Part shown: positions 46,819-56,399 of the stretch, piece after piece | Numbering within the stretch: position 1 is the stretch's first letter | Layout: each line of letters opens with the position of its first letter | The notes under the pieces: generated by a model | The model's input: only the letters and a program-made list of their open reading frames with translations | Databases searched by the model: none | What the model was told of the DNA's origin: nothing | Assembly (NCBI GenBank): GCA_018296165.2 | Contig: JACKQL020000075.1 | Location: 62,001 to 126,000, forward strand | Direction of reading: 5' to 3' | DNA: 64,000 nt | DNA from: Termitomyces sp. T153 | Taxonomy: Eukaryota > Basidiomycota > Agaricomycetes > Agaricales > Lyophyllaceae | Translations under genes and position numbers: made by a program

Positions 46819-47286
46819 AAAGGCAATGGATGACCAGTATGCCTCTGTTGCCCAGTGCTAATCGTTTCGCTCCCTTGTCCATAGAATCAAATATATCTGT
46901 TGCCATTGTTGATACTATGCCTGAAACAATAAGCCCCTCCTCAGACGTACAAACTCCCCCTCCAGCTAAAGTCTCAGCCAGAAACACACCCCCCAGCACA
47001 CGCCCTCACATCCCTGCATGGGAATGCTGCCTCCCCCACTGTTATGTTGTTGCTTCTACCCCTTCTACCAACTCTCTGAAGCTACAGGTGGAGATTGAGA
47101 CAATGGACACCCAGCAGATCCAAAGTGTGGTTGCCCTCCTTGACAGCAGTGCAACAGGCCTCTGTTACGACCCGTCCCCTGGATCCCCGCACATCGTCCA
47201 GCAACCTCCAGATTCCCCAAAACCCCTGACACTCCGCTGAACTTCCACCCATGCCCTGCACCCATTTCGATTAGCCCTGACGCAAC

Positions 47287-47415
47287 CTCGGCTAACTCCA
47301 ACACCTCCCCGGCTAACTCCGACGCCTCCTTGGCTAACTCCGACGGCCTCCTGGCCAACTTTGATGGCCTCCTGGCCAACTTCAATGGCCTCCTGGCCAA
47401 CTTCGACGCCTTCCC
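47287..47415 (+). repeat. minisatellite in the U3 part of solo LTR C
   Basis: About six head-to-tail copies of a roughly 21-bp unit alternating ggctaactccgacgcctc and ggccaacttcgatggcctc. Copy 2 (near 41,633-41,690) has only about three units. Confidence 0.8.
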
Positions 47416-47689
47416 CGCAGCCACTGACACTTACCCTGTGTCTCCTGAACTCCGAGAACCACCCCCTCTGTTCCCGATCTTTGCCACCCATCATCAACTC
47501 AACACCCTGGTTCCTCCGACCCATTCCGGAGTATCATGGCAACCTTGGGGCTACCCGCATTCCCAAATGATCCCATCAACGTATCAGTGCGGCCCAACCC
47601 TCAATCGCAACTGACACCCGCCCACTCCGTCAAGCTCTGCCAAGCCCCGCCGCCACAGCCAACATACTCTGAAGTTCTCTGGTAGTCAG

Positions 47690-47697
47690 TATATAAG
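47690..47697 (+). promoter_or_regulatory. TATA box of the family C LTR
   Basis: tatataag at this place is conserved in copy 2 (41984-41991). It is followed about 15-30 bp later by a shared start-like segment (tactctggtcttgatatt), so it probably marks the U3/R boundary. Confidence 0.6.
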
Positions 47698-50600
47698 ACG
47701 TCGAGTAGCTCTTCATACTCTGGTCTTGATATTTGCTTAACGTTACCTATGGTCTGATTGTTTCCTTCTTGTGTTTTGTGTTTTGTTTTCCTTACTCTCA
47801 GTCTCCCGGTCTTATCTCAGTCTCCTGGTCTTATCTCAGTCTCCCGGTCTTGTCTTGTCTCCATTTTGTTATCATTCTCATTATCGTTTTGTATCTCTGC
47901 TTGAATCTATTCTTGTTCCATCTCAACTCCATTTCATTTTGTCCGACGCTGTCTCAGTGACTCCATCCGGCCATCATGCCCAAGTCTCCCTCAATCTTAA
48001 CAACCTCACAAACTCCGCGGTTACGATTACAAACCCTGACACTCCTTCACCAGATCCGAACCTCACTCTTTGCTCAGTTCCAGACTCCATCAACTCCAAT
48101 TGATCTTCCATCAAACCCCGGCTCTGCTTCCATTGATTGCGTAGCTGCCTACTCCCTCGCGTCCGCAAATCTCCCATATGGTCTTCTGCCTGAACCCCGC
48201 CAAGCCCGTCCCATTTCCTTGCAATCCAACTTCTCCGGACCTCCCCAGACCTGTCCGGATCACATCCCACCAACTATCCACACAAGCCATCAGTGCCCAG
48301 AACACTTTCAAGTGTTCGGTTGCCAGTGCAAGGGGATCATGCCTGCCTAGTAAGGACTCGCCCAGTGCAGCTGAGCCCCCGGGGTCAGCGGAACCTGACA
48401 GCCTCTTCCTTGACACTGGCTACATGCAATGACACCACCTGACCACTCGCCCCCTTTCTTGTCCTATCCCTATATACAATCTTGATGGCACGCTCAATGA
48501 AGCTGGCTCTATTTGCTCTGTGGTGGACCTGGTCCTCCACTACCAAGACCACTCAGAGCGAGCTGCTTTTGCCGTCATTAGTTTGGGAAAGCAAGACATG
48601 ATCCTGGGGTTCACCTGGCTATGTGAACATAATCCAGAGATTGACTGGACTAAGGGTGAGGTGAAGATGAGTCATTGCCCACGTCGCTGTGTTACCTGTG
48701 CAGAAGAAGCCCGTATAGAGTGGAGAGCCAAAGTTTGTGAGCGTGCTGCTGTGCATGCCTGTTGTGCTGGGCATCTCCCTTATGCTGATCTCGACCTCCT
48801 GAGTCCCTCCCCTCTGGCATTCCCTTATAGAGAGGCCCTCTATGAGGATGTCTGAGGTGTTGGGTGTGAATCTCCAGAGGAAGAGGAAGGAGGAGGAGAA
48901 TGGACCCATACTCCAGATGCAGAGTCCCCGGATGAAAATATAGAGGTGAGTGATTGGATCTATGCCACAATCCTTGGCCTCCCTCCTGCCGTGGCAGAGA
49001 TTTGGGCCAGTTAGACAACTTCTCAGGGGTTGGCTGAGGCATTTGTGGCAAATTCACAGCCCAAGCCTTTCCATAGCACTGTTCCCAATCACCTCCATGA
49101 CTTTGAGGATGTATTCTCCAAGGCCTCCTTTGATTCACTTCCAGAGCGTAAGCAGTGGGATCATGCAATTGAGCTGATACCAGATGCAGAGCCCTCCAGT
49201 TGCAAGGTCTATCTACTCGCACCCCGTGAACAGGATGAGCTGGATGCTTTCCTGCAAGAGAATCTTAGCTCAGGACAAATACGACCCTCCAAGTCTCCAA
49301 TGGCCTCCCCAGTCTTCTTTATTAAGAAGAAGGATGGGTCTCTTCATCTGGTTCAGGATTATCGGGTCCTGAATGCAATAACAGTGAAGAACCACTACCC
49401 TTTGCCACTCATTTCAGAACTTGTCAACAACCTTCAAGGTGCATGCTATTTCACTAAGTTGGATGTCTGCTGGGGCTACAACAATGTATGCATCAAAGAA
49501 GGGGATGAGTGGAAGGCAGCATTCCAAACTAATCGTGGACTTTTTGAACCTCTGGTAATGTTCTTGAGTCTCACCAATAGCGCAGCCACCTTTCAGACTA
49601 TGATGAATGACATTTTCCATGATCTGATTGTGGAAGGTGTCATCTGTATGTATCTTGACAATATCCTCATCTACACAAGAACTCAGGAGGAGCACCGCCA
49701 GGTCACACGCATGGTCTTGGAATGCCTCAGCCAACACCAGCTCTATTTAAAGCCTGAGAAGTGCAAGTTCGAACAGACAAAAGTGGAGTACTTGGATTTG
49801 ATCATTTCACATGGAACTGCTGAGATGGACCCCATTAAAGTGGCCAGAGTAGCAGAGTGGCCTGAGCCAAGGAACAAAAAGGAAGTGCAGGCCTTTCTTG
49901 GGTTTGTCAATTTCTATTGGAGGTTCATACAGGATTTCTCCCACCATGCACAACCCCTCTTCCATCTCACAGTTAAGGACACTGCATGGCGGTGGGAGCC
50001 CCCACAGCAAGCTGCCTTTGATGCCCTTAAGCAATCCGTGACCTCAAAGCCAGTCCTCCTGTTCCCCAACAATGACTCTCCATTCTGTGTGGAAGCAGAT
50101 AGCTCAGACTTTGCTACAGGGGCAGTCCTCTCCCAGCAGTCAAAAGAGGATGGCAAATGGCACTCAGTAGCCTTCTACTCCAAGAGCCTTAATGCAGTGG
50201 AATGGAACTATGAGATCCACGACAAGGAGATGCTGGCAATTATTTGGTCCTTTGAAGAATGGAGGCATTTCCTTGAGGGTGCATGACATAAGTTTGAAGT
50301 CTGGACAGACCATAAGAACCTGGAGTACTTCTGTTCCACTAAGAAACTCAATTGACGTCAAGCTCTCAATTGACGTCAAGCTCAGTGGTCTCTGTATCTG
50401 GCCAACTTCGACTTCTCACTGCACCACAAACCAGGACGGAGCATGGGCAAACCAGATGCACTGTCCAGGCGGGCGGACCATGGCACTGGAACGGGAGATA
50501 ATGACAATATTGTCCTCCTCAAGCCAGAGCTCTTTGCTATCTGTGCACTAGAAGGAATTGTGGCTCAGGAAGATGAGGCAAACATCCTTAGGGACATCTG

Positions 50601-50769
50601 ACAAAAGAACTGGGAGGGTGCACAGGAGGATGCAGTTGCCCAGGCTGCACAGGCCCTACAAGCTTGACGGGCAAGTGGAGTCAAGTCAGTGCATGCAGAT
50701 GAGTGGGGTCTTTAGAATGGGCTGCTGACCTTCAGAGGACACATTTATGTGCCTAACATCCCAGAACTT

Positions 50770-52059
50770 CATTGGTGCATTGTAGAAGAACATCATGACT
50801 CTTGAGTGGCTGGACAGCCTGGAAGGTGGAAGACGCTAGAGCTGGTATCCCGGAACTATGGGTGGCCACAGATCTCCCGATATGTAGGCACCTACACTAG
50901 CACCTGCGACCTCTGTCTCCGCACAAAACCTTGCTGCCAAGCACCCATGGGCCAGCTCCACCCACTTCCTATTCCAGCTGCTTGCTGGAGTGTTGCATCA
51001 GTGGATTTCATTGTGGAGCTCCCAGATGCTCATAGGTACGATGCCGTGATGGTGGTGGTGGACCTCTATGGCAAACGGGCTCACTTCATACCTACTCACA
51101 CCACATGCTCTGCCTTGGGAGCGGCCAGCCTGTACTGTAAGAATGTCTGGAAACTCTATGGTCTGTCAGATGGATATGTCTCAGACCGGGGCCCCCAGTT
51201 TGTGGCAGAATTCACTTGAGAACTGTATCGCCTGCTAGGCATAAAGCTCCATACCACCACGGCCTATCACCCTCAGTTGGATGGGCAGACAGAACACATT
51301 AATCAGGAACTGGAACAATATCTCCACCTATTTTGTAATGAGAGGCAGAATGACTGGGATGAGCTGCTGCCAGATGCAGAATTCCAATACAACAACCACG
51401 TTCACTCTTCCACACAGATGACTCCATTCTTCCTGGACACTGGCAGGCACGCTCGCATGGGATTTGAACCTCAGGCATGCTCTTCAGAGAACAATTCCGT
51501 CAACAAGTTTGTGAACCAGATAAGAAGGGCACAGGAGGAGGCAAAAGCTGCATTTGTGAAGGCCAAGGAAGACATGGCACGGTACTATGATCGCAGATGG
51601 ACACCTGCACCAGTTTACAAGCCCGGGGACTGTGTGTACTTGGACAGCTCAGACATTAAGACAACAAGGCCATCCCTGAAGCTGTCACATTGTCATCTGG
51701 GCCCCTTCATGGTGGAGAAGAAGGTAGGGCCTTTGGCATACCAATTTAAACTTCTAGCAGGCCTGTGCCAACTGCATCCAGTCTTCAATGTGGTCAAGTT
51801 GTTTCCAGCTCCAAAGGATCCAATCCCAGGCTGTTGCCCTAAGCCACCCCCACCACCAGTCCTGGTCAATGATGAGGAAGAATATGAGGTGGAGGAAATC
51901 TTGGACAGCAGGGTATTCCGAGGGAAATTGCAGTTCAAGGTGAAATGGAAGGGATATGGCATTGAGGACATCTCTTGGGAACCACAGGCTAACGTTCATG
52001 CACCAGGCTTGGTCCAGGACTTCTACCATAGGCATCCCAATGCTCCCAAAGTGATTTGA
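50770..52059 (+). pseudogene. integrase and chromodomain of gypsy A
   Basis: The HHCC zinc domain reads EEHHDS at about 50,785, then CDLCLRTK. The catalytic D,D-35-E triad is present as VDFIVELP, SDRGPQF and NQELEQYL. A TGA near 51,218, where Arg is expected, breaks the domain between D2 and E, and another stop lies near 50,803. A chromodomain closes the protein (EYEVEEILDSRVFRGKLQF, VKWKGYGIEDISWEP), ending NAPKVI with TGA at about 52,057. In this group the chromodomain directs insertion toward heterochromatin, which fits the stacked insertions here. Confidence 0.9.
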
Positions 52060-52148
52060 GGCATCTACTCTATTTCACCAGCTGACCAGGCAATTCGTGA
52101 CTTCTTCTACCCAGTGCGTCGAGGCGCCACATCCTAGAGGGGAGGTGA

Positions 52149-52584
52149 TGTCAGGGGATGTCTCACTTGTTTCCTCTTCTCCTCCAGTTCTTGTCAGATT
52201 TGCTCCATTATAGTTTTCCTTTATTCTCCTTCCTTTTCCCTATCTATTGGTCCTAGTTTCAGCCCTCAGGCTGCACTGGTTCTCTGTCAATAATTCAGAC
52301 AAGTGTGCCCTTTGACACTGCCACTGGCTTATGTAACTGCTGACCAATTGCTGACACATCACTTGTGTCTTTTTTCTCTGTCATACTGTACAGTTGTTTC
52401 TCATGCTTCTGAAGCCTCTGAAGTGTCACACCTGGCCTAGGGAATCTTCAGACTTGTTCTCTTTGGATTTCCCTTTGCCAGGTGAGTAGTTATCTCAGTA
52501 GACACTGTACAGTGCTGAATAGACTTTTGATTTCCCTTTGCCAGCTGTGTGATTGAGCCCCAGCCTCCAGAGGTCACCCTTATA
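52149..52584 (+). repeat. 3' LTR of gypsy A
   Basis: 436 bp, preceded by agaggggaggtga, a polypurine tract. The terminal base pair has changed from CA to TA. Confidence 0.93.
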
Positions 52585-52589
52585 GCTGG

Positions 52590-55330
52590 CCCTTGCTCCA
52601 GCTGCCTCTGCCGCTTGTTCCCTACTCCTGGAGATCCCCATGGATGTGGACGCAGCCTGACAACTCTGTGCAGCCCTGCTGTTATGCCAGTGATGCAAGA
52701 AGCCTGGGCACGTTGCACAGCACTGTTCTTTGGGCCTGGAGGTCTGCTATCTTTCCACAGTGGAGCAGGAGGAACTTTTCCTGCAGCTCCTGGCCACAAA
52801 AGATGCCACCGGAGCTCCGTCACTAAATGAGCTCTCATCAGAGTTGACTCTGGAGAAAGCCAACATGAGCACCTCACCTCTAGAGCTAGAGGGGGATTTT
52901 TGGTTGAGCAATGGATGAAGTGTACACCTCCATTGCTAGGTGCTAACAGGTTCTCTTGTCTGTCAATAGAAAATGAAACTGCCTTTTCCAATGCTCTTCA
53001 TTCTGAGACAGAAGAACCTCAAAGCCCTCTTTCAGATATACAAACACTAACTCTGGAGCCCCCACCAAGCTCTTCAACATTTCCAAAGGTCTGACAGTGC
53101 AGCCCCACTTGGGCATGCTGAATGCCCCAACAGTACATGATGGCCTCTGGCTCATCAGCCCATTCCTTGTACTTCAATGTGGAGATTGAGACAATGAACA
53201 CCCAGCAAAACTGCGGAGTTGCAGCTCTCCTAGACAGCAGAGCAATGGGACTCTTCCTGGACTCAGACTTTGTCAAATGCCATGGCCTGACCACGCAGCC
53301 CCTTCCTAAGCCCATTCCTATCTACAACATTGATGGAACACCCAACAAAGCTGGTGCAATTTGCTCCATAGTCAATCTGGTTCTCTGCTATTGGAACCAT
53401 GTGGAGCATGCCATATTTGCTGTCACCAGCTTAGGAAGGCAAGACATGATCCTTGGGTTCATGTGGCTTTGAGAGCATAACTCTGAGGTTGATTGGACCA
53501 AAGGAGAGGTGACCATGAGTAGATGCTCCAAGAAATGCTCCGCCTGTGCTGCAGAGGCCAGAGCAGAGTGTCCGACTCAAGTTCAAGAGCATGCAGCCAT
53601 CCAAGCATATCATGCCAGCCCTCTCCCCTTTGCTGATCTAGACCTCCTAGACCCCCTGCCTCTAGCATTCCCTCATGAGGAGGCCCTCTATGAGGATGAT
53701 TGGAGCAACAGCAGAGCTCTGGAGGAGCATGGAGGGGAGTTTGGTAGTATATGCAAACTAGAGCTCCTAGATGAAGCAATAGAGGCAGGGGATCAAATTT
53801 ATATTACTACTGTATACCCATTGCCCTCTGTTGTGGAGATCAGGGCTAGCCAGACTACATCTCAGTGGCTGGCCCAGGCCTTTGCCACCAATGCCATGCC
53901 TTGAGAGTTCTGGGATATAGTACTCCCTACTTGCATATATTTGAGGACATGTTCTCCAAGGCCTCCTTCAACTTGCTTCCAGAGTGCAAGAGGTGGGACC
54001 ACGCCATCAAACTGCTGCCCAACTCAGCACCCTCTAGCTGTAAAGTCTACTACCTCATGCTCAGAGAACAGGATGAGCTCAACACCTTTCTCCAGGAGAA
54101 CTTAGACTCCAGTCATATCCATCCATCCAAATCCCTGATGGCTTCTCTGATCTTCTTCATCAGAAAGAAGGATGGCTCCCTCTGACTGGTACAGAACTAT
54201 TGGGTACTCAATGCCATAACAGTGAAGACTCCCTCATCTTCAAGCTCATCAACAACCTCTGAGGTGTGCTATACTTCATTGTAGAGCTCCCCAATGCTCA
54301 TGGTTACAATGCGATCATAGTGGTGGTGGACCTATATGGCAAGAGAGCACACTTCATTCCAACCCACACTATCTGCTCTGCCATGGGTGCTGCAAACCTG
54401 TACCAGAGGAACATCTGGAAGCTTAATGGCTTCTCTGATGCCTATGTCTCAGATTAGGGACCAAATTTGTGGTGGAGTTCACCCACAAGCTCTACCAACT
54501 GCTCAGAGTGAAGCTCCACACCACCACTGCCTAGCATCCACAGTCTGACAGCCAGATGGAGCATGTAAACCAGGAGTTGAAACAGTATCTCCACCTCTTT
54601 TGCAATGAGTGCCAAGATGGCTGAGACAAACTCCTTTCCAATGCCAAAGTCCAGTACAACAACCATGTTCATGCATTCACCCAATTTTCCCCATTCTTCC
54701 TTGACACGGAATGGCACCTGCACATGGGTTTTGAACTCCGGGCCTGACCCTCAGAGAATGAGGCAGTAAACAAATTTGTGGACTGGATGAAGAGGTCACA
54801 AGAAGAGGCTCAGGCTGCACTGACAAAGGCAAAAGATGACATGGTGCAATATTACAACCACAGGAGGACCCCAGAGTGCAGATATCAGCCCAAGGATTGA
54901 GTCTACCTGGATGCCTCTGACATTACAACCACCCGTCCCTCAAAGAAGCTGTCACACCACCAGTTAGAGCCATTCACAGTGGAACAACAGGTAGGACTCT
55001 TAGCCTATCAACTCTGACTCCCCGTGGGGATGTGCCAGCTTCATCTGGTGTTCAATGTGGTCAAACTTACTCTGGCCCCTAAAGATCCTATCCCAGAGTG
55101 ATGTTTGCCACCTCCCCTCCCCCCAGTAGTGGTCAATGACAACAAAGAGTATGAAGTGGAAGAAATCCTGGACAGCTGTTTATTCTGGAGACAACTACAG
55201 TACTAGGTGAAGTGGAAAGGCTATGGAATCAAGAATATCTCCTGGGAGCCATGGGAGAATGTACATGCTCCTGGACTTGTGTCAGAGTTCCACTGGAGAC
55301 ATCCAGATGCGCTGTGTGCCATATGAAGAA
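52590..55330 (+). pseudogene. gag end and pol of gypsy B, with internal deletion
   Basis: A knuckle (C-Q-stop-CKKPGHVAQHC, near 52,685) and a protease region lead into the start of RT (SKASFNLLPECKRWDHAIK, SLMASLIFFIRKKDGSL). At about 54,275 the sequence jumps from early RT (cata-cttca) straight to the integrase core (FIVELPNAHGYNAI). About 1.56 kb present in A (49,452 to 51,012) is missing, with a shared ttca at the junction. Integrase end and chromodomain follow (EYEVEEILDSCLF, KWKGYGIKNISWEPW) with many stops. This B copy cannot encode RT activity. Confidence 0.85.
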
Positions 55331-55415
55331 TCTACTCTATCTTGCTAGCAGACCAAGCAATTAGGGACTTCTTCTACTCTGCACATCAAGACGCTGCATG
55401 CTAGAGGGGGGGTGA

Positions 55416-55785
55416 TGTCAGGGGACTTCCATTTTCAACCTCCATGATTGGTTCCAGCATCTCTGCAGCTTGTTTGACATCTCTGAAGCTCTTTCCAGAA
55501 CCCCAGAGATCTCTAGAGAACTCTAGAGTTCTCTGTATTACCTCAGCAACCATTGCTCTAGGGTTAGGAGTAGCTCTGGTCACCTGTACAGTAGTTCCCA
55601 TGCCTCTACTGCCCACTGATGTGCCATGCCAAGCAGCGAGGATTCTTAGACTTGTTCTCTTTAGATTCCCCTCTCTTAGGTGATTAGTTACTGATTTGTA
55701 TCATTGTCTACTCTGCTAATATACTTTGGATTCCCCTCTGCTAGCTGCATGACTCCAATCTATTGCTCTGGAGGTTGCCCTTACA
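55416..55785 (+). repeat. 3' LTR of gypsy B
   Basis: 370 bp from TGTCAGGGGACTTCC to GCCCTTACA, same length as the 5' copy but about 10 percent diverged. Confidence 0.9.
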
Positions 55786-55901
55786 ACTTCTTTTTATGGC
55801 ATACCTCCTAGTATCCTCTGAGCTATGAGTGCATAGTCAGGCAATCAGTCTTGCTAGTTTTTCTTTCTAAACCTTATTTTATTTTCCCTCTTATTATAGA
55901 G

Positions 55902-56231
55902 TGTAGAGCAAAATGAGTTGTAAGACCTTAGTGTCAGAACAACAAGTTAGACAGCTGTATCAATATACCTGTAGAGCAAAATGAGTCATAAAACTACAGG
56001 AATCTATAAGTACCAGATAAGTGAACTATATATATGTATTACATACCCTCAGTGTCACAACATTAAGTTAGTTTTGTATATCTAAGTATTTGTATTCTCA
56101 AAACTAAGGTTTCCAAACAAATATGGAGGAAGAAATAGTGGCATAACATATACTAAGTACATAAAAGGAAAGTGATATAAAAATAAAAAAGAAAAGACCA
56201 GTAACAGGCAGAGCAGAGTCATACCTCAACA
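55902..56231 (-). repeat. 3' LTR of copia D
   Basis: 330 bp; it is the left copy on the plus strand. It contains a short internal tandem of tgtagagcaaaatgagt. Confidence 0.88.
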
Positions 56232-56399
56232 CTCTCCCATACAAGCTGGCCTAGTCTAGGGTTTGAGATCCATTTTGATGACAAAATGTTCTTGTACAAC
56301 TTGTAGGAGAGGTTTTGTAAATAAGTCAGCTATGTTCTCTGATGTCAAAATAGGAATGATGTCAATGTCACCTTTGTGGACTTATTTGTGTATATAGTG

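Larger units (their letters stand above)
47163..48400 (+). mobile_element. solo LTR C, youngest insertion, inside the protease of gypsy A
   Basis: 1,238 bp from TGTTACGACC to GGAACCTGACA, with exact 5-bp duplication gcctc (47158-47162 and 48401-48405). Removing it with one gcctc rejoins the protease as ...ATGLFLDTG. Unlike all surrounding repeats it is rich in CpG. It carries a tandem array of about six ~21-bp units (ctggccaacttcgacggcct-type, about 47,287-47,415). This array accounts for most of the length excess over copies 1 and 2. A second short array (tctcagtctcccggtctta, three copies) lies at about 47,800-47,850. Open frames in it are products of the arrays. Confidence 0.95.
47050..50340 (+). 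pseudogene. protease, reverse transcriptase and RNase H of gypsy A, interrupted
   Basis: The protease active site reads LLDSSATGL at about 47,140. The family motif is D-S/T-G-A, so Gly has become Ser. Solo LTR C splits it directly after ATGL, and it resumes FLDTGYM at 48,406. RT spans about 49,090-49,820 (SPVFFIKKKDGSLHLVQDYR, LDVCWGYNNVCIKEGDEWK). Its catalytic box is YLDN instead of Y-x-D-D, so the second metal-binding Asp is lost. RNase H follows (FCVEADSSDFATGAVLSQ, WNYEIHDKEMLAI). A TGA at 50,285, where the family has Arg, ends the long frame. An exact 18-bp tandem duplication lies at about 50,348-50,383. Confidence 0.88.
44956..52584 (+). mobile_element. gypsy chromovirus A, nested in B
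   Basis: A full-length Ty3/gypsy element with LTRs of 439 and 436 bp and an exact target duplication gctgg (44951-44955 and 52585-52589). The order is gag, CCHC knuckle, protease, RT, RNase H, integrase, chromodomain, as in chromoviruses. Solo LTR C (47,163-48,400) interrupts its protease. The LTRs differ at about a dozen positions plus a 3-bp gap. Several differences are CG in one copy and TG or CA in the other. The terminal CA of the 3' LTR has become TA. It is dead, carrying stops in gag and pol and altered active sites. Confidence 0.95.
43570..55785 (+). mobile_element. gypsy chromovirus B, outermost element of the nested tower
   Basis: A Ty3/gypsy LTR retrotransposon with two 370-bp LTRs and exact 5-bp target duplication acttc (43565-43569 and 55786-55790). 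Its gag runs 43,940-44,955, where element A (44,956-52,584) interrupts it. Its gag end and pol resume at 52,590. Without A it would be about 4.6 kb. The two LTRs differ at roughly 35-40 positions by eye (about 10 percent), so B is older than A. Pol has lost the segment between early RT and the integrase core. Many in-frame stops. Polypurine tract agaggggggtga precedes the 3' LTR. Confidence 0.92.

Noticed and set aside
47287..47415. CRISPR-like repeat array
   Set aside because: Units are contiguous with no spacers, the host is eukaryotic, and the array lies within an LTR.
47163..48400. Asn/Ser-rich protein genes suggested by open frames in the family C LTR
   Set aside because: The frames follow from the 21-bp minisatellite, whose unit is a multiple of three, and are not conserved between LTR copies.
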